A DNA stretch of 64,000 bases from Ruegeria sp. THAF57 (GTDB lineage: Bacteria > Pseudomonadota > Alphaproteobacteria > Rhodobacterales > Rhodobacteraceae): assembly GCF_903914075.1 (NCBI RefSeq), contig NZ_CAIWNQ010000002.1, forward strand, positions 1 to 64,000. The letters run 5' to 3'. The notes under the pieces are model-generated. The model was not told the origin of the DNA and did not search any database. It saw nothing but the letters and a program-made list of their open reading frames with translations. Below are positions 18,148-30,000 of the stretch, piece after piece. A program made the position numbers and the translations under genes. How positions within the stretch are numbered: position 1 is the stretch's first letter; each line of letters begins with the position of its first letter.

Positions 18148-18834
18148 CTATTGTGTCAAAGCCGCGTCCAGCCGGGCTGAGCTACAAAAACACCGTTTGG
18201 CATATTCGACCTTACGGATGGACCCGGCATCAAGGCCAACGGCTTTGCCGCAATCTTCGCGTGCCGCACCCGCCATCTGAAAGGCCGGGCCATTTCGGCC
18301 AGAGTTGGTCAATTGGTCATGTTGCGCTACCGCAACCTGCAAACGCGCCGTCAGGTCGTTCTGCAACTCATCGCCAACGGCGTTTTCAGACAACGCGATA
18401 TCCCTATAGCTTCGGCAGGCGGCCAATATTTCCGCCAAACCGACCGTAACGCGGCGATTGCGACGCTCGGCCGTTGTAACAGCGATTAGCAGGTCCGTCT
18501 TGCCGCGGCTTGCAATATCACCGATCTGGTCGACAGATACACCGGCGGCGACAAGCGCCTGCGCGACCGTCCTTGCCCGTCTTTGTCCAAGGTCTAGATT
18601 GTAGCCCGACGAGCCAACCGCATCCGTATAGCCAACCACAACGGTTGGTTTGTAACTGTCGGTTGCCTTGATGCGCTCGGCAATTTCGGCGACCTGCCGC
18701 TGGCCTTCGGCATCCAACTGATCGGAATCAAAGTTGAAATTCACCGTCCCGAACACCTCTGCCAAAACGCCAGCCGGTGCCAGAGACAAAACCAGCAAAA
18801 TCAACAGTCGTAAGAGCCCAAATACATGCACCAT
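18148..18834 (-). CDS. OmpA-family protein with N-terminal OmpA domain
   Basis: From ATG 18834 the protein is 228 aa, with a signal peptide (MVHVFGLLRLLILLVLSLAP) and an OmpA/MotB-type peptidoglycan-binding domain directly after it (FDSDQLDAEGQRQV, VVVGYTDAVGSSGYN and LGQRRARTVAQAL, with the Asp and Arg used to bind diaminopimelate). A C-terminal extension of about 90 residues with three cysteines follows, not recognised. An upstream ATG at 18852 adds six residues. It is divergent from the type I secretion operon across 190 bp and may stabilise the envelope around the secretion channel; that link is only positional. Confidence 0.85.
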   Translation of the reverse strand: MVHVFGLLRLLILLVLSLAPAGVLAEVFGTVNFNFDSDQLDAEGQRQVAEIAERIKATDSYKPTVVVGYTDAVGSSGYNLDLGQRRARTVAQALVAAGVSVDQIGDIASRGKTDLLIAVTTAERRNRRVTVGLAEILAACRSYRDIALSENAVGDELQNDLTARLQVAVAQHDQLTNSGRNGPAFQMAGAAREDCGKAVGLDAGSIRKVEYAKRCFCSSARLDAALTQ

Positions 18835-19024
18835 TTCAACCTCGTTCAGCAAACAGCCTGTGAAAACCTTAAGGACTGGTATATTTTTGCAAAATAGACG
18901 CCCGCCGCAAGCGAGTCGCTTTCAAGTATCATAATAATTTGTTGCCAATTGCACGGCGTTAGGCAATCTTTCTTGTAAATTTATACTCACAATTTTTCTA
19001 ATTAGGTCAGCTCTAGGGGAACCC

Positions 19025-20437
19025 ATGCGTCAATTCCTGTACGGCACGGCAATGATATGCATCGCGGCGATATCACCGCCAAATTCTGCCAACGCCTTAT
19101 CTTTGGAAGATGCGATTCTATTCGTCCTTGAAACCAACCCCGAGATTACAGCAGCCGAAGCCAATAAACAGGCCATCGAATTTGAACTGCAACAAGCCCG
19201 TAGCTTTTGGGCCCCACGATTTGAATTGGACGCCTTCGCCGGTGGCAGCATTAATGACGGCACCACCACACCAGATCTTTCCGCCGCCGACGGCTGGATC
19301 AGTGGATATGAACTTGGCGCGCGGGTGTCCCAATTGCTGTTCGATGCCGGAGAGACACGCTCGGAAATCGAACGACAAGCCTATCGGATCGACGCGGCCG
19401 CCCTGCGTGTACTTGAACGGTCCGAGGTTTTGTCTTTGGAGGCCATACGTCTTTATGCAGATGTCTTGCGTGTCCAATCCCTAGTGAGGCTTGCCCGCCA
19501 GAACCGGGACTATCATGTCGAGGTCCTTAGACGGATTCAACGCGCCTATGATAGCGGCGTTGTCGGCATAGGTGACTTGCAGCAGGCCGAAGAACGCCTG
19601 ATCTTGGCTGAAGACACAATCATCTCGTTCGAATTCGACCTTGATGACGTCAAGAACCTGTTCATCGCAGTTGTGGGGGTTGATGCCGAAGGGCTTTCGA
19701 CCGTACCCGATATCCGACGCTCTCTTCCGGCGGATCAAAACGCGGCACTTGAAATTGCGCGCCGCAGCAACCCGACCATCCAGTTCCTTCAGGCGGATGT
19801 AGGCTCTGCCGAGGCCCAATCACGCCGGGCAGATGCAAATGCATATCCAAAACTGTTTCTGGAAGCCGACGGGCGCATTGGTGAGGATGTCGGTGGATTT
19901 GAGGGCGACGTAGCGGATGCAAGAATTGGTTTGGTTCTGCGCTATCAGTTTCAGGGCAGTTCAAAACGGGCTGCACGCCAGGAAGAGGTACGGCGTGTCA
20001 GCGAAAGCCGCGCGCGATTGTTGGCTCAGACCCGCAATGTTGAAAACGAGGTGCGTCAAAGCTATTCCATCTATCGGACAGCACAGCGCCGGACACAGAA
20101 AATAACTGCTCAAGTCAAGATCGCGCAAAAGCTGCGCGACACTTACGAACAGGAATTCACTGTCGGTCAGCGTTCACTTCTGGATGTATTGAACACGCAA
20201 AACGCCCTGTTTCAGGCCGAAGCGAACCTTGTGAACGCCAAGTCGGCTGAAAACTACGTGCGCTACCGGATACTCGCTTCGATCGGTGTGCTGTTGAGAA
20301 CCTTGGGTATCGAACCGCCCGAGGACAGCCGCGTCTATGCCCGCGACGAACTGAATGTGACGCCACGCAGCCAGACAGGCGGCGAACAAAGGCTGGATGC
20401 AAGCGCATTCCGCGACTGGAGGAAATCGCTTGACTGA
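19025..20437 (+). CDS. TolC-family outer-membrane channel of a type I secretion system
   Basis: Outer-membrane/periplasmic tunnel protein, 470 aa, with a signal peptide ending near NSANA (residue 24) and the two-fold repeat of long helices typical of OEP/TolC proteins; the conserved sequence TVGQRSLLDVLNTQNALFQAE (near residues 379-399, given here over its core) marks the second repeat. It opens the operon TolC-ABC-HlyD. A GGGGA ribosome site lies 6 bp before ATG 19025. It should dock on the HlyD-like adaptor and export the giant RTX protein encoded convergently downstream. Confidence 0.92.
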   Translation: MRQFLYGTAMICIAAISPPNSANALSLEDAILFVLETNPEITAAEANKQAIEFELQQARSFWAPRFELDAFAGGSINDGTTTPDLSAADGWISGYELGARVSQLLFDAGETRSEIERQAYRIDAAALRVLERSEVLSLEAIRLYADVLRVQSLVRLARQNRDYHVEVLRRIQRAYDSGVVGIGDLQQAEERLILAEDTIISFEFDLDDVKNLFIAVVGVDAEGLSTVPDIRRSLPADQNAALEIARRSNPTIQFLQADVGSAEAQSRRADANAYPKLFLEADGRIGEDVGGFEGDVADARIGLVLRYQFQGSSKRAARQEEVRRVSESRARLLAQTRNVENEVRQSYSIYRTAQRRTQKITAQVKIAQKLRDTYEQEFTVGQRSLLDVLNTQNALFQAEANLVNAKSAENYVRYRILASIGVLLRTLGIEPPEDSRVYARDELNVTPRSQTGGEQRLDASAFRDWRKSLD

Positions 20438-20509
20438 TACGACCCTGCTTTAGCCGGAGCCACCACCATCGCCACCGATAAACCGCCAGAACGCCCCACA
20501 ACCACTCGT

Positions 20510-22699
20510 GTGAACATCGCTCCGCGCGTGGTTGCGGGTGGCCGTGCTCCAACAAAGAACAAGCTTGGCTGGCAGTTTGAAGAGACCCCGAAAGACGCGC
20601 TGGCGAACGCCATCGCCGCATGCATGCGCCTGCTTGGTCACGATATCGGTGTCGACGTTCTGGTGTCAGGGCGTCCGCTGGACAGCAGCGGTTCTTTGAC
20701 CCCTACCGAAGGGGTCAAGGCGGTCGAAGCACAGGGTTTTCGCGCCCGTCTGTCTCGTCGCGAATTAAGCGATATTCCCGTATCGGTATTGCCAGCCGTT
20801 TTATTCCTCTCCGAACGCGAGGCCTGTGTGTTGCAAAGCATTGACGCAGAGCAAGCGACTGTCATTTGGCCGACAAGATCAAACGACCCGCTGTCACTGC
20901 CCTTGGGTGAGCTGTCCGACCGCTACGCCGGTCACGCATTACTGCTTCAGGGGGATGACACTTCCCAGGTTGATCACACAGCATCCAACGCGGCGGGCCA
21001 CTGGTACTGGAGCGTCGTGCACCGGTTCTGGCCTGACTATATGCAGGTGATCATGGCCTCGGCGATGATCAACCTTCTGGCGCTGGCGATGCCTCTGTTC
21101 ACGATGAATGTCTATGACAGGGTCTTTCCGAACGCCGCGTTGATCACGCTTTGGTCCCTCGTCGCGGGCGTTGGTTTGGCCTTGGTTGTAGATGCGATTT
21201 TGAAATGGGTGCGTGCAAGGGTCGTAGACAAGGTTGCGCGCCGGGTCGATCTTGCTGTGTCGTCCGAGATCTTTCGCCATATCGCCGATCTGCGGTTGGA
21301 CACACAGGCGCAGCCTGTTGGCGGGCTGATAAACAATCTTAAAGATTACGAGCAGGTGCGAGATTTCTTTTCATCGCAAACACTGGCTTCGCTGACCGAT
21401 CTGATCTTCGCCGTGTTGTTCATTGGTGTGATCGCCTATATCGGCGGGCCGCTGGCCTGGCCTCCTAGCATCGCACTCGGCATTGTTTTGATTATGGGGC
21501 TTGTGATCCTTGTACCTCTGCGGAAGGCCTCTGACTCGGAGCGTCAAATCACGAGCGTCAAGAATGCCGTCGCAGTTGAGGCCGTGGGCGATCTGGAGAC
21601 ATTAAAGGCGGTATCGGGCCAAGGTCGAATGCAGACGAGATGGGAACGAATGGTTTCCGAATCTGCGTCCACACAAGAGCGTAGCCGCAGGTTGGCCACC
21701 TTCGCAACGACGGTCACAGGGTTTGCGCAACAGCTTTCGTCAATCGGGATCGTGGTAATTGGCGTTTATCTGGCGCTGGAAGGCAATCTCACCATGGGTG
21801 CCGTGATTGCCGCCATGATCCTTTCCGGTCGGGCAATGGCCCCTACCGCCGCCTTGTCCGGCCTATTTGTTCGCGCAAGCTTTGCCATTGCCACGCTGCG
21901 AGGCCTGAACGCGCTGATGTCGCAACCATCGGACACTGGGGCAGCCGGGGCTTCGCTGAACGCACCAGCCAAGGAAGGGGCTTTTGACGTACGAAATGTC
22001 TCGCTGCAATATGCGGGAACAAAAGTTCCTGCCCTAGACGAGGTGTCCTTCGCAAGCGAGGCGATGGCCAAAATCGGTGTCATCGGTCCGGTTGGGGCCG
22101 GCAAGACAAGCCTCGTGCGCATCTTGTCCGGGCTGTATGCGCCGACAGAAGGCATGGTCCTGCTTGACGGGCTGAACATGGCCCAACTTGCTCCGGCGAG
22201 GTTGCGCAAGGACATCCAGTTGGTCCCGCAAGAGGCAGTTTTGTTCTCGGGAACTTTGGCCGAAAACATCTCTTTCGGAGTGCCGCAAGCCACCAGCGAG
22301 GACGTTTTGCGCGTTGCCAGGCTGGCAGGTGTTGACCGGATAGCCGCCGCGCACCCACAGGGATTCAGCATGCCGGTCACCGAACGGGGGCGCAATCTTT
22401 CAGGTGGGCAAAGACAGCTGGTTGCTTTGGCCCGCGCGCTGCTTCCGCGCCCTCGGGTTTTGATTTTGGACGAGCCCACTTCTTCGATGGACACGCAAAC
22501 GGAACAGGTTTTCGTGCAAAACCTGTCACGCGTTCTGGCGCATTGGCCGATGACCCTTATTGTTTCGACACACCGTAGCAGCCTTCTGGCATTGGTCGAC
22601 AGGCTGATCGTGCTGGACAAGGGCAAGATAGCAGCGGATGGACCCAAGGAAGATATCCTTCGGCAACTGGCGAAGAACAACCGCAGTGAGACGTCATGA
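20510..22699 (+). CDS. Type I secretion ABC transporter (LapB/HlyB-like)
   Basis: A 729-aa permease-ATPase. The N-terminal ~130 residues form a C39-peptidase-like domain lacking the catalytic Cys, as in LapB/HlyB exporters of RTX proteins. A transmembrane domain follows (about residues 165-430), then the nucleotide-binding domain with Walker A GPVGAGKTS, signature LSGGQRQL, Walker B VLILDEPTSSMD and switch His in STHRS. The start is GTG 20510; no ATG occurs until residue 38, inside the conserved N-terminal domain. The upstream DNA to the TolC stop is in the same frame and open but lacks a standard start. The 3' end overlaps hlyD by 4 bp. Confidence 0.93.
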   Translation: MNIAPRVVAGGRAPTKNKLGWQFEETPKDALANAIAACMRLLGHDIGVDVLVSGRPLDSSGSLTPTEGVKAVEAQGFRARLSRRELSDIPVSVLPAVLFLSEREACVLQSIDAEQATVIWPTRSNDPLSLPLGELSDRYAGHALLLQGDDTSQVDHTASNAAGHWYWSVVHRFWPDYMQVIMASAMINLLALAMPLFTMNVYDRVFPNAALITLWSLVAGVGLALVVDAILKWVRARVVDKVARRVDLAVSSEIFRHIADLRLDTQAQPVGGLINNLKDYEQVRDFFSSQTLASLTDLIFAVLFIGVIAYIGGPLAWPPSIALGIVLIMGLVILVPLRKASDSERQITSVKNAVAVEAVGDLETLKAVSGQGRMQTRWERMVSESASTQERSRRLATFATTVTGFAQQLSSIGIVVIGVYLALEGNLTMGAVIAAMILSGRAMAPTAALSGLFVRASFAIATLRGLNALMSQPSDTGAAGASLNAPAKEGAFDVRNVSLQYAGTKVPALDEVSFASEAMAKIGVIGPVGAGKTSLVRILSGLYAPTEGMVLLDGLNMAQLAPARLRKDIQLVPQEAVLFSGTLAENISFGVPQATSEDVLRVARLAGVDRIAAAHPQGFSMPVTERGRNLSGGQRQLVALARALLPRPRVLILDEPTSSMDTQTEQVFVQNLSRVLAHWPMTLIVSTHRSSLLALVDRLIVLDKGKIAADGPKEDILRQLAKNNRSETS

Positions 22700-24015
22700 G
22701 CAATCGGGATTGGGAACTGGTTGATTTTGCCCAAGGCCCAGACGCGGGCAGGCTGCGCCGTTCCTCGGGCTGGGTGTTCCCTATATTGATGGGGTTATTG
22801 CTGGTTATTGGATGTGCATTGATTTGGGCTTCGCTCGCCCGGATCGAGGAACTGGCCCGCGCAACCGGCCGGGTTGTCCCCTTGGGTCAAGCCCGCGTTG
22901 TCGAAAGCCTGGAAGGCGGGATCGTCCGGGACATCGCAGTCCGCGAAGGTGATACGGTTGAGGCCGGGCAAATCCTGGTCCGGCTGGACGACACAAGCTC
23001 TGCCGCCAGTCTGGGCGAGTTGCATGCGCAACAGCGGGCATTGCGTGCCCGCGCCCTGCGACTTGAGGCCGAGCTGGCCGGAGGGGCCCAACCAGATTTC
23101 ACAAATGCCGGGATCGACCCAAACAGTTCACTGGCTGTACGGGAAAGCGCCCTGTTCGATAGCCGAACCGCGTCGTATCTGGGCCAAAGCGCTGTTCTAG
23201 ATGCGCAGGTCCAACAGCGCGTACAGGAAATTGCCGAGCTTAGCGCCGCGTTGGATCGTGTAGCTGAAAATATCGCCCTGTTGGATGAAGAAATTCAGAT
23301 CAAGTCAGACAGCGGGATCGTCCCACGCGCCCAAATCTTGCCCGTAGAACGCGAACGAAGCGCCCGGCGGCAAGAGCGTGACGCGCTGACCGGACGGCGG
23401 GAACAAGCCCGGGCCGCCCTGACTGAGGCCAACGCCCGCGTCACAGAAGCCGAGCTGCAGCGCCGGGCTGAGATCAACATCGAACGATCTGACACGCTCA
23501 ACCAACTCAGCGTGATTAACGAAAGTATCAAGAGCGCGACAGATGTCGTAAACCGCGCGGCTCTTCGCGCTCCAGTCGACGGGGTCATATCGACGTTGAA
23601 CGTCCATACCATCGGCGCTGTGATTGCACCCGGAGAGGAAGTATTGCGCATAGTCCCGGCAGATGACTCGCTCTTGATCGAGGCGCGTGCAAAACCCGAA
23701 GATGTGGCCTTTTTGCGCCCGGGTTTGCCCGCAAGCATAAAGCTTACATCCTTCGACTTTACGGTCTACGGCGCACTGGATGGCGAGGTGACACGCGTCG
23801 GGGTCGATGCCGAACAGGATGAAGCCACCGGAGAGATCTTTTTCCCGATCATTGTGGAAACCCAAAGCAACGCTCTGGAAAAGAATGGTCAACGGCTGGA
23901 AATCCGCCCGGGCATGGTTGCTTCGATTGATATCCTGACCGGAGAACGAACCGTTCTCGACTACATCTTGAAGCCGTTCCGAAAAGCCCGATTTGAGGCC
24001 CTGCGAGAGCGGTGA
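22696..24015 (+). CDS. HlyD-family type I secretion periplasmic adaptor
   Basis: Membrane-fusion protein of 439 aa linking the ABC exporter to TolC. One transmembrane segment (about residues 24-46) is followed by a lipoyl half-motif (RVVESLEGGIVRDIAVREGD), a long coiled-coil hairpin (about 95-265), the second lipoyl half (ALRAPVDGVIS) and a beta-barrel region with the C-terminal motif RPGMVASIDILTGERTVLDY, diagnostic for T1SS HlyD proteins. Coupled to the ABC gene by an ATGA overlap. Only 6 bp separate its stop from the stop of the convergent giant gene. Confidence 0.95.
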   Translation: MSNRDWELVDFAQGPDAGRLRRSSGWVFPILMGLLLVIGCALIWASLARIEELARATGRVVPLGQARVVESLEGGIVRDIAVREGDTVEAGQILVRLDDTSSAASLGELHAQQRALRARALRLEAELAGGAQPDFTNAGIDPNSSLAVRESALFDSRTASYLGQSAVLDAQVQQRVQEIAELSAALDRVAENIALLDEEIQIKSDSGIVPRAQILPVERERSARRQERDALTGRREQARAALTEANARVTEAELQRRAEINIERSDTLNQLSVINESIKSATDVVNRAALRAPVDGVISTLNVHTIGAVIAPGEEVLRIVPADDSLLIEARAKPEDVAFLRPGLPASIKLTSFDFTVYGALDGEVTRVGVDAEQDEATGEIFFPIIVETQSNALEKNGQRLEIRPGMVASIDILTGERTVLDYILKPFRKARFEALRER

Positions 24016-24021
24016 TCAGGG

Positions 24022-27000
24022 TCAGATCACTGCTGTTTGCTGGGCACCATCAGCGTCGTTGAAGATCACCTCGACCTCGGCTGAAAAGCCGCCTCCGGCT
24101 GTATTGACCGTCGCAACCAGTGATCCGCGCACATCAAGCTCTCCGTTTGAATTGTCGTAGGTGACTTCTGATCCAAGATTGGTGGGGTCTACGTTGACTA
24201 AGGCCGTCAGGTCAATTTGGTCCCCTCCGGCTGGTCCGTCATAATCAGTGATCACATCGGACATGGTCAGGTCGGTCATCACAAAGATGTCCGATCCTGC
24301 GCCGCCCTCCAAACTGTCGGATCCTTCACCGCCGTTCAGAATATCGGACCCGGACCCACCGATCAAAACATCGTTCCCAGAACCGCCAATGGCCCAATCA
24401 TCATCAGCACCCAGATCAACACTATAGCCGTCACCAGAGGCCGAGAGATCAATGAAATCGTCGCCCCCCAACAAGCTGAAGCCTTCGATCTCGGCATAGG
24501 GTGAGGTGCCGGACAGAACCACACCGTCATTACCCGACGTGCCTTTGGCTATGTCGTTACCTCCAACGGCCCCGGTCACGTCATCCAGCAGATCGCGCGG
24601 TGCGCCCGCAGGGTTCGTGATCGTGGTTCCCGTGACCTCCATCTGAAGTGTGTCGATATCCAGATTGGCGGTTGCCGGAGTGCTGGCAGGGGGCGTCGCG
24701 CTATCTACGACGTCATAGGTCAATATGGGCGTTCCCACATACGCATTTGGCACAGTTATCTGCACACCACCTGCCTGCACATCAACAGTCACGTTGGCCG
24801 GATCGTCCGATGTGACATTGGCTATGCTCAACGCATCCATATCACTGGCGTTTGCCAGCAACTCAGCGTTAGTGATGAAAAACACCGGGTCCGTGGAGGT
24901 GATGTCGACAGGACCAGAAACGCCCGGGACGTCATTCACATCAAAGCTGAAAGCAACCGGCGAAGACGTGCCGTGGTTCGTCGTTGCCACGACTGAGCCC
25001 TCAACCGCGCCAGCAAAATCACCCGGTAACAGAACGGTCACTGCAGCCACCAGGGCCGTGAACTCTGCAGATGTCAACGCGCCCCGAGTCAGTGTCAGGG
25101 TTTGCCTATCGGGTGACAGAACACCATCCGAAACGGTTGCCCCAGCGGGCAGCGGGTCGTTGAACGAAACGACGACCTCATCCAACGTTTCTATGCCAAG
25201 AGTATCCGTGACGATAGCGTCGATGCCAAGTTCCACCGCAATCGAAGTTCCGGTTTGCGCGGAAGAATCCGGGTCAGGATCAACCGTAAGATCCAGATCG
25301 AGCGATGGTGTAATCGTCAACTCAAGATCAACAGGAGCTGAACTTTCGGAATCCGAGAAACTACCATCCAGCGCCGTATCGGTAGTTACGGCCACCACCT
25401 CAAGTGTGACATCACCGGCAAAGTCCAGCAGCGGATCAAAGGTCACCTCTGAAATTGGGATAAAGTTGGTTGCACCACTTGGGCTCGTGCCAACGGGGAA
25501 ACCCGGAATTGTCACGACACCGCCGACAACTGGCTGCTCGACCCCGTCTAACAGGATTTTTCCACCCGGCGGCACGGTGATTTGGAACTCCAGGGTCTCG
25601 TGCGGGTCTGGCGTCGTACCGGAAATATCCAGAACATAGACAGTCGCATCATCCTCGACCCCGGTATCGGGTGTTACCGTGGCGGTTACCGTTGGCAGAT
25701 CCGCGTCAGGCCTGACGCGGACAATAAAATCAACCGACCCGCTATTACTGTCGGAATTCGCGATTTCGAGGGTGTTCACGGTCAGAGTCAGTGGAATTTC
25801 ATCCGGTATCGACGAATCCAACCCGTCTGGTGTCCTGGCGTGTTCATCGCGCAGCACGAACTGAACCTGTTCGAACGCATCGTCTGATATCGTGAACGTC
25901 CCGTCTCCGTTGTTGATAAAACCGCTGGAGGGCCCCGTGACGAGCAAATAATCCGGTACGCCGGACAAAACCAATGTCACCTCTTCCGACCCATCCTGAT
26001 CGGGGGAATCCGCGTCCAAAACGCTTCCCAGCGTGAATGGAACGTCTTCGATGATCGTGATTACTGGCGTAGCCCCGCTGAGATCAACAAAGGGTTGTCC
26101 GGTATCGGGATCAATTGGCGTCTGATCGAAGTTGAAAAACGGTTCGTCAGCAACAGGAATGATCTCCAGAGTCTGTGTGATCGTGTTTGCCAACCTAGAC
26201 CCGTCCAGGTCTTCGGATGCGGCGGTCACAGAATATTCCAAGGGGCCGCTGTAATGTTCATTTGCTGTAATCTGCAAGGAGGGCAATTGGTCAACGGTAA
26301 CCGCATATCTGGTCTTCCCGCCGGGTAGCGATGTTCCGGGGATCGCGTTTCCATCCCCATCCAGCAAAGCACCACCATTCGTACTATCTATTTCGATGAT
26401 AATGTCGCCAAAGGGCTTCTCGCCGGGGTCAATGCCGCGAATTTCGATATTGGGCGTAAAAGGCGTATCCTCAAGAACTGAATTTTCTGCAAGCACCACA
26501 ATATCGGGGCCGTCGACAACCGGGTTGATCGTGATTGCGAAGGACGAGGTCCCGTCTGTCGTTGTGTTACAGGTCGCATTGATCAGAATCATCGAATAGT
26601 CGAGTTCGTTCAGCCCGTCATAAGGGTCATCAGGCCCGAAAGTTTCTTCGGGCAGGAAGGGATCTGGGCTGGATTCATGCTCGGGTGGGGTAAACAGAAG
26701 CGAACCTGCTGTCTGGGTAGGGTCGGAAGGATCGACACCCAGCACACTCAGGTCTATGGCATATTGCCCGGTAACCGGGTCGAAGATAACGGCTCCGGGC
26801 GGGTCACTGCTGAGCATCGCACCTTCGGGCAAGTCAATAGCGAGCCCAAAACTGCCAGTTACATTGTTTGGCAAATTCACAAGGTCATCAATACTGTCAT
26901 AATATGGAGGATCCGGCGTGATTTTGATCTTGAACGCAATCTCGGTGTCTTCATCCCCGCTGCCGACCAATTCCAATATCGGCAATGGCAATTCTTGTTC

Positions 27001-30000
27001 TGTCTCACAGGGATCAGGGTCAATCCCGGGCTCGGGCACCACTACGATGCTGATCTCTTCCGATACCGCCGCCCCTCCGGGCAGGTTATCGATCTGTTGA
27101 ACGATCTCTTCGATGGGTAGGCCGGCCAGACTGGACAGGTCTTCATCGTCTTCCACGACAATGGCGGTAAAGGTCAGGTTGTAATACGTTGCTTCGGCAA
27201 CAGGGGTCGGAACGAATTGAAGATTTGCCAATTGGCTTTCGGTAACCAGATAGCTTTCGCCAGTTGTATCCACTGGGGTCGCGTTTGCAAAACTGGTGAC
27301 CGGGTCCACGCCTGTGATCAGGTAGTAAATCGTTTCTGAACCATCAAAATCCGCAGCCGGATCACCTTCGGGCACAAGTATCTCAGTCATTACGCCGGTC
27401 AGCGGGGTCACGTCGGCGATAAAGGTTTCATCCTGCTGGTCGCTCGTCACGCCATTTTGGATAACGCTGTCCAGCAGGCGACTGTCCAGAAAGAACGGAG
27501 CATTGGAGAATCCGGCATATCCGTAGATCAGTTCAGAATTGGGGCGGGTATCCGTTGTGCCACCGGGATTGAATTCATTAGCGATGGTGCCTGAATATGC
27601 CGTTTCGTCCTGTGTGGTAATGATCGGATCATCCGCCACGCCGGTTACAGTAAGCGTGGCGGTTCCATTTGCCTCAAGGACTTGGAGCGGATCGAGTCTT
27701 TCGAAGTAAATTAGAGAAACGTCAAAAACGAAGTCTTCGTTACTGTCTTGCCCTGGAATGACCCACAAATTCGAAGCCACTCCAACTTCTAATTCAAGCT
27801 GGCCAGACCCGCCTGTGAAAATCGGAATCAACTCCATTGAACCGGGTTCACCCGGAGGGCCATCAAAAAACCTGGGAACACGACCCCCAGAATCAGGAAC
27901 GATGTTGCTGACTATGACGATATCGAGGATCGCTTCGGGCGATTCAGGTGAATTCGTTGGGTTATCGATCAGATTTCCATCAATCGGAAAGAACACAGCC
28001 GTATCTTCGGCTGTCGTGTAGCTCTCGCTGGGGTCGCCGCCGTCAATAACCGGATCAACATATAGCTGGTCCGAAAGCTGCGTTACCCGCGTCCCGCCAC
28101 CGTCAGATTCGGTTGTTACAACTTCTACGGTTGCGCTTGCGGGTCCAGCAAAATGCAGTGGGACGCCGCGCACCTCTGCGCCCGTCCAGCCGCCGTTCTC
28201 AAGGCTCCAGGTGTTGAAACCCGGAGGCGTATCTACTTCTGTCAGCAAAGCCAAAATCTTGGGACCACCCGGATTGTCGGGGTCAGGTACAAAAATTGTG
28301 ACGTTAGCAGGCACATTACGCAGGACCACTGCAGTAACTTGTTCACTGCCGTCCTGATCCTGAATGATCGGTTCGAACGGGATTTGCCAGACACCGCCAG
28401 CGGCGTCGATCTCACCTTCGTTGCCTTCGGGCAATTCAAGGATAACAGCGATGTTGTTGACCGGGTCGACGTCTACATCAAAGGTCGCATCTGACACCTG
28501 TTCATCCATGGTGTCTGTGTTGTCGTCTTGCGTAGTCAGGGTAATCTTCAGATCATCGCCAAAAAAGTCGCCAACAGAACTGAAAGGATCACCATTGTCT
28601 CGGTCCACGTCATAGTCTTCGTAAAGGGACGGGGTAAGCCGAATAGAACCTTCAAAGCTGGTCACATCTGGCGTAAACGTAATCTTCAACTCGCCGGTTG
28701 CCGGATCATAGGTTACGGTGCCGATTTTGGCCTGTTCTGCGGCGTCCAAAGGTGACGTGCCGTCGGCCGAGAAAAACACGGCTGGGTCTACGGTCGTATT
28801 CGTCAGGAAGTCGGCGATCCAGTCGGTCGGGATATTGGACATGACCAGTGTTCTTAACTCTTCCGACCCATCCGTATCCGGAGTTTCCGCATCAAGCCCG
28901 ACAAACAGGCTGACCTGACCGGGCCCGGAACCGTCGTCCGTGCTTTCCAGCAAGGTTAGGATGTCAGCCCCGCTGACCGAGCCATCTTCGACACTGGCTG
29001 ACACAGAGGTCGGGCTGCCGTCGGCAACTTCAGCCGCGGTCAGGACAAAGACCGAAGCGGTCAAATCCGCTTCTGCGCGCGGATTGACGGTTTGTGTTAA
29101 ATCAAACGTGCCGGTGTTGAAGTTGTCCGTAAGATCATCTTCGACATCTCCGGTGGTCGTTTCATTCCAGGACAATTCACCATTAAGCGTCAGAACACCG
29201 CTAAAGTGTTGCGGGACGACGGTTTCCAACGATTCCAGTGCCGAAGTATATTCTGCCTGCGTCGCGCCGCCTGCCGGGGTAAATGAGTATGACACACTGT
29301 CCGCTGTCGACCCGGTCTGGGTGATTGTCACGAAACCCGCCAGCGCCGGATCGGAAACGCGCAGCTCTAGTTGGTTTGTGTCCGAAGGATCAAAAATGTC
29401 ACTTGCGGTTGCGACTGTAATTGTCAGAGCAAGTGAAGAGATCGTCTCGGAGCCGTCATTGTCGGTTAAAGCTACACCCGAAATATCAATTTCGATTGCG
29501 CGCCTGCCGTTAACGTTTTCATTCTTGCTGATATCCTCGGCATTTACATTCAGGTCATCCACGATCGCGTCTACGTCGACATCCACGCTGTCAGATGCCG
29601 TTTGTGTATCCGGCGGCAAAGGCGGTGCCTGATCCAAAGAAGTCACAGTGGCGACCAAGTCATCCCCAACGATTGTTGCGACATCGCGATCGTCATTGGG
29701 CAGAGGGGTCATCCTGATAGCCCCATCGAATTCGGTCACGTCAGCAATCAAAGTGATCGTCAACGTCGTTCCTGAAATCGATGCCGAGTCGACTTGTGCC
29801 GCGCCTTGTTCGAATAGCGCGGGGTCAACGGCACCGCCCGTATTCGCCACCCAACCAACCGGCACATTTTCGACAACGATCTGCGTCAGAGCTTCCGAAC
29901 CGTCCCGGTCCGGCGTTTCGGCCTCGATCAGCAACAAAAAGGACGTGTCTTCATCAACCAGATAGTTGTCGGGCCCGCGTTCATCGACATTTGCGACGCT

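Noticed and set aside
21766-22734. Minus-strand 322-codon frame opposite the ABC exporter
   Set aside because: Shadow of the ATPase domain; composition is Ser/Ala/Arg-rich and no motif is present.
24725-25639. Long plus-strand frame inside the giant RTX gene (also 28940-29632 and 31214-31789)
   Set aside because: These Ser/Thr/Val-rich translations are the antisense of the acidic repeat protein; they show no start signal or family motif.
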